DNA from: Bacteroidales bacterium
GTDB lineage: Bacteria > Bacteroidota > Bacteroidia > Bacteroidales > JAAUTT01
Assembly (NCBI GenBank): GCA_025350365.1
Contig: JANXXY010000168.1
Span: 1-6,575, forward strand
Length of the DNA: 6,575 nt
Direction of reading: 5' to 3'
Under the pieces are notes generated by a model. It did no database searches, was not told where the DNA came from, and saw nothing but the letters and a program-made list of their open reading frames with translations. The position numbers were made by a program, and so were the translations under genes. Shown one piece after another: positions 5,490-6,575 of this stretch. The stretch's first letter is position 1, and every line of letters starts with the position of its first letter.

Positions 5490-6575
5490 TTAATTTACTT
5501 TTTTTACGTATTTTAACTTAAGAATGTTTAACGGGTTGCCATTGAAACAACTGACATTTTTGGGATAAAAACGAACCACTTTATCGTAGAAAAGTGGAAC
5601 AATCGGGGCTTCCTCAACAATTACTGAATTCATTTTCTGATAAAGCTTTATACGGTTTGTTTCCTGATTTTCAGAAACAGATGCCTCATAAAGCTTATCG
5701 AAATCTGCATTTTTGAAGTGACTGTAATTTGGTCCTTTTGGACTGAAATTTAAACTGTAAAAAAGCGACAGGTAATTCTCGGCATCGGGATAATCGGCAA
5801 TCCATGAAGCCCGGAAGAATTGTACTTTCGAATTAGCTATCATATCCCTAAATGTGGCTCCGGTGCTTACTTCGATCTTTACATGAATGTTTATTTGTGC
5901 GAGGTCGTGCTGTATAAATTCACATAAATCGAGATAGTCTGCTGTGGTAAGCAGAGTAATATCGGGCAATCCTTCGCCATTGGGAAAGCCAGCGTCTGTA
6001 AGAAGCTTTGCCGAAAGCTCAGGATTATAAATATATCCCGTAAGGTCTTCGAAATATCCGGGTAATCCTTTAGGAATGATGCCCCAATAGGCAGGTGTAC
6101 CAATATTGTTCCGAAGATATTTGAGCATTTTTGCCCGATCAAATCCATAGTTAATTGCTTTGCGAAGTTTTTTATTAAGTAGAGGATTGTCAGGCATTTT
6201 GGAAGGATCGATCATACACCCAAGATATTCAGTGTTTAAATAAGGAAGTACCGACATATTGAAACGAGGATGGTATTTTGGATTTAACTTACCGTTGCGG
6301 GTTAAAAGTTCGTTTCTATATGCAGTCTGTACACCCGACAAAAAATCGAGGTTGCCTTTTATGAATTCCAAAAACTCCGATTGCTTATCGTTGATAAAAG
6401 TTATGGACACGGCGTCAATGTAAGGTAAACGGTTACCTGAACTATCTTTTTGAAAATAGTTTGGATTCTTTATAAATACAAGCTTTTCTCCTTCGCGCCA
6501 TGTTTTGAACAAAAACGGACCGGTGCCGATGGGATGACTGCGAAAATCGTTACTATAAAACTTAACTACTTCAGT
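5490..6575 (-). CDS. ABC transporter substrate-binding protein, family 5 (peptide type), C-terminal part
   Basis: Read on the minus strand, the frame is open from the window edge to the TAA at 5492-5490, about 361 residues. The true start, signal peptide and lipobox, if any, lie beyond 6575; an internal TTG at 6512 is not the start, because conserved sequence continues upstream (HPIGTGPFLF). HPIGTGPF followed by W..GEKLVFIKNPNYF is the hallmark of SBP_bac_5 proteins (OppA/DppA type). These capture oligopeptides, dipeptides or nickel in the periplasm and deliver them to an ABC permease. Further matches are LRKAINYGFDRAKML, LLTDAGFPNGEGLP (with the conserved AG[FY]), FFRASWIADYPDAENYLSLFYS, and the ending IKLYQKMNSVIVEEAPIVPLFYDKVVRFYPKNVSCF. 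Family members are normally around 500-600 residues, so the missing N-terminal part would be about 150-200 residues. No permease or ATPase gene is seen downstream; the next gene on this strand starts 235 bases later and is unrelated. The substrate cannot be told from sequence. Confidence 0.93.
   Translation of the reverse strand, partial: TEVVKFYSNDFRSHPIGTGPFLFKTWREGEKLVFIKNPNYFQKDSSGNRLPYIDAVSITFINDKQSEFLEFIKGNLDFLSGVQTAYRNELLTRNGKLNPKYHPRFNMSVLPYLNTEYLGCMIDPSKMPDNPLLNKKLRKAINYGFDRAKMLKYLRNNIGTPAYWGIIPKGLPGYFEDLTGYIYNPELSAKLLTDAGFPNGEGLPDITLLTTADYLDLCEFIQHDLAQINIHVKIEVSTGATFRDMIANSKVQFFRASWIADYPDAENYLSLFYSLNFSPKGPNYSHFKNADFDKLYEASVSENQETNRIKLYQKMNSVIVEEAPIVPLFYDKVVRFYPKNVSCFNGNPLNILKLKYVKKVN

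Noticed and set aside
5891..6148. Minus-strand 85-codon frame
   Set aside because: Lies in another frame inside the substrate-binding protein gene, which has clear family motifs throughout.

Overview
This AT-rich window (roughly one third G+C by eye) looks like chromosomal DNA of a Bacteroidota species, probably from the Bacteroidales/Marinilabiliales side. The clues are a Bacteroidetes-type TonB protein (FDDIVF..RNHEYGAYYLRKKY start, one membrane helix, Pro-rich stretch, TonB C-terminal domain), a B1 metallo-beta-lactamase very like CfiA/CcrA of Bacteroides, weak or absent Shine-Dalgarno sequences, and intergenic repeats of kinds I associate with this phylum. The lineage is an inference, because no rRNA or strong marker gene is present.

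Layout. Five genes read rightward and two read leftward, meeting at a strong hairpin near 4368-4399. From the left: the C-terminal third or so of exonuclease VII large subunit xseA (1-590, start outside the window); a 2.07 kb stretch carrying a two-domain GNAT acetyltransferase (875-1678) and a signal-peptide-bearing subclass B1 metallo-beta-lactamase (1737-2474); exonuclease VII small subunit xseB (2665-2865); a gene-poor 666-base stretch full of inverted repeats (2866-3531); and a tonB-like energy transducer (3532-4302). On the minus strand are a trypsin-fold protein (4424-5254) with a clear GNSGSP serine motif but no recognisable catalytic His or Asp, and the C-terminal part of a family 5 (peptide/nickel type) ABC transporter substrate-binding protein (5490-6575, start outside the window).

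How the genes relate. xseA and xseB encode the two subunits of one nuclease and are usually adjacent, so the GNAT and beta-lactamase genes between them look like an accessory insertion into a housekeeping gene pair. The insert is bordered by an octamer repeat array on the left (623-658) and by GC-richer hairpins on the right (2522-2604). The lactamase has every B1 zinc ligand and is predicted to be an active periplasmic carbapenemase-type enzyme. tonB, the protease-like gene and the substrate-binding gene look like separate transcription units. I see no CRISPR array, tRNA, rRNA, transposase or integrase.

The points most worth following are the lactamase-bearing insertion between xseA and xseB, the apparently degenerate trypsin-like protein, and the cluster of hairpins and repeats in the two non-coding stretches. 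I did not find convincing evidence for an entirely new multi-gene system.
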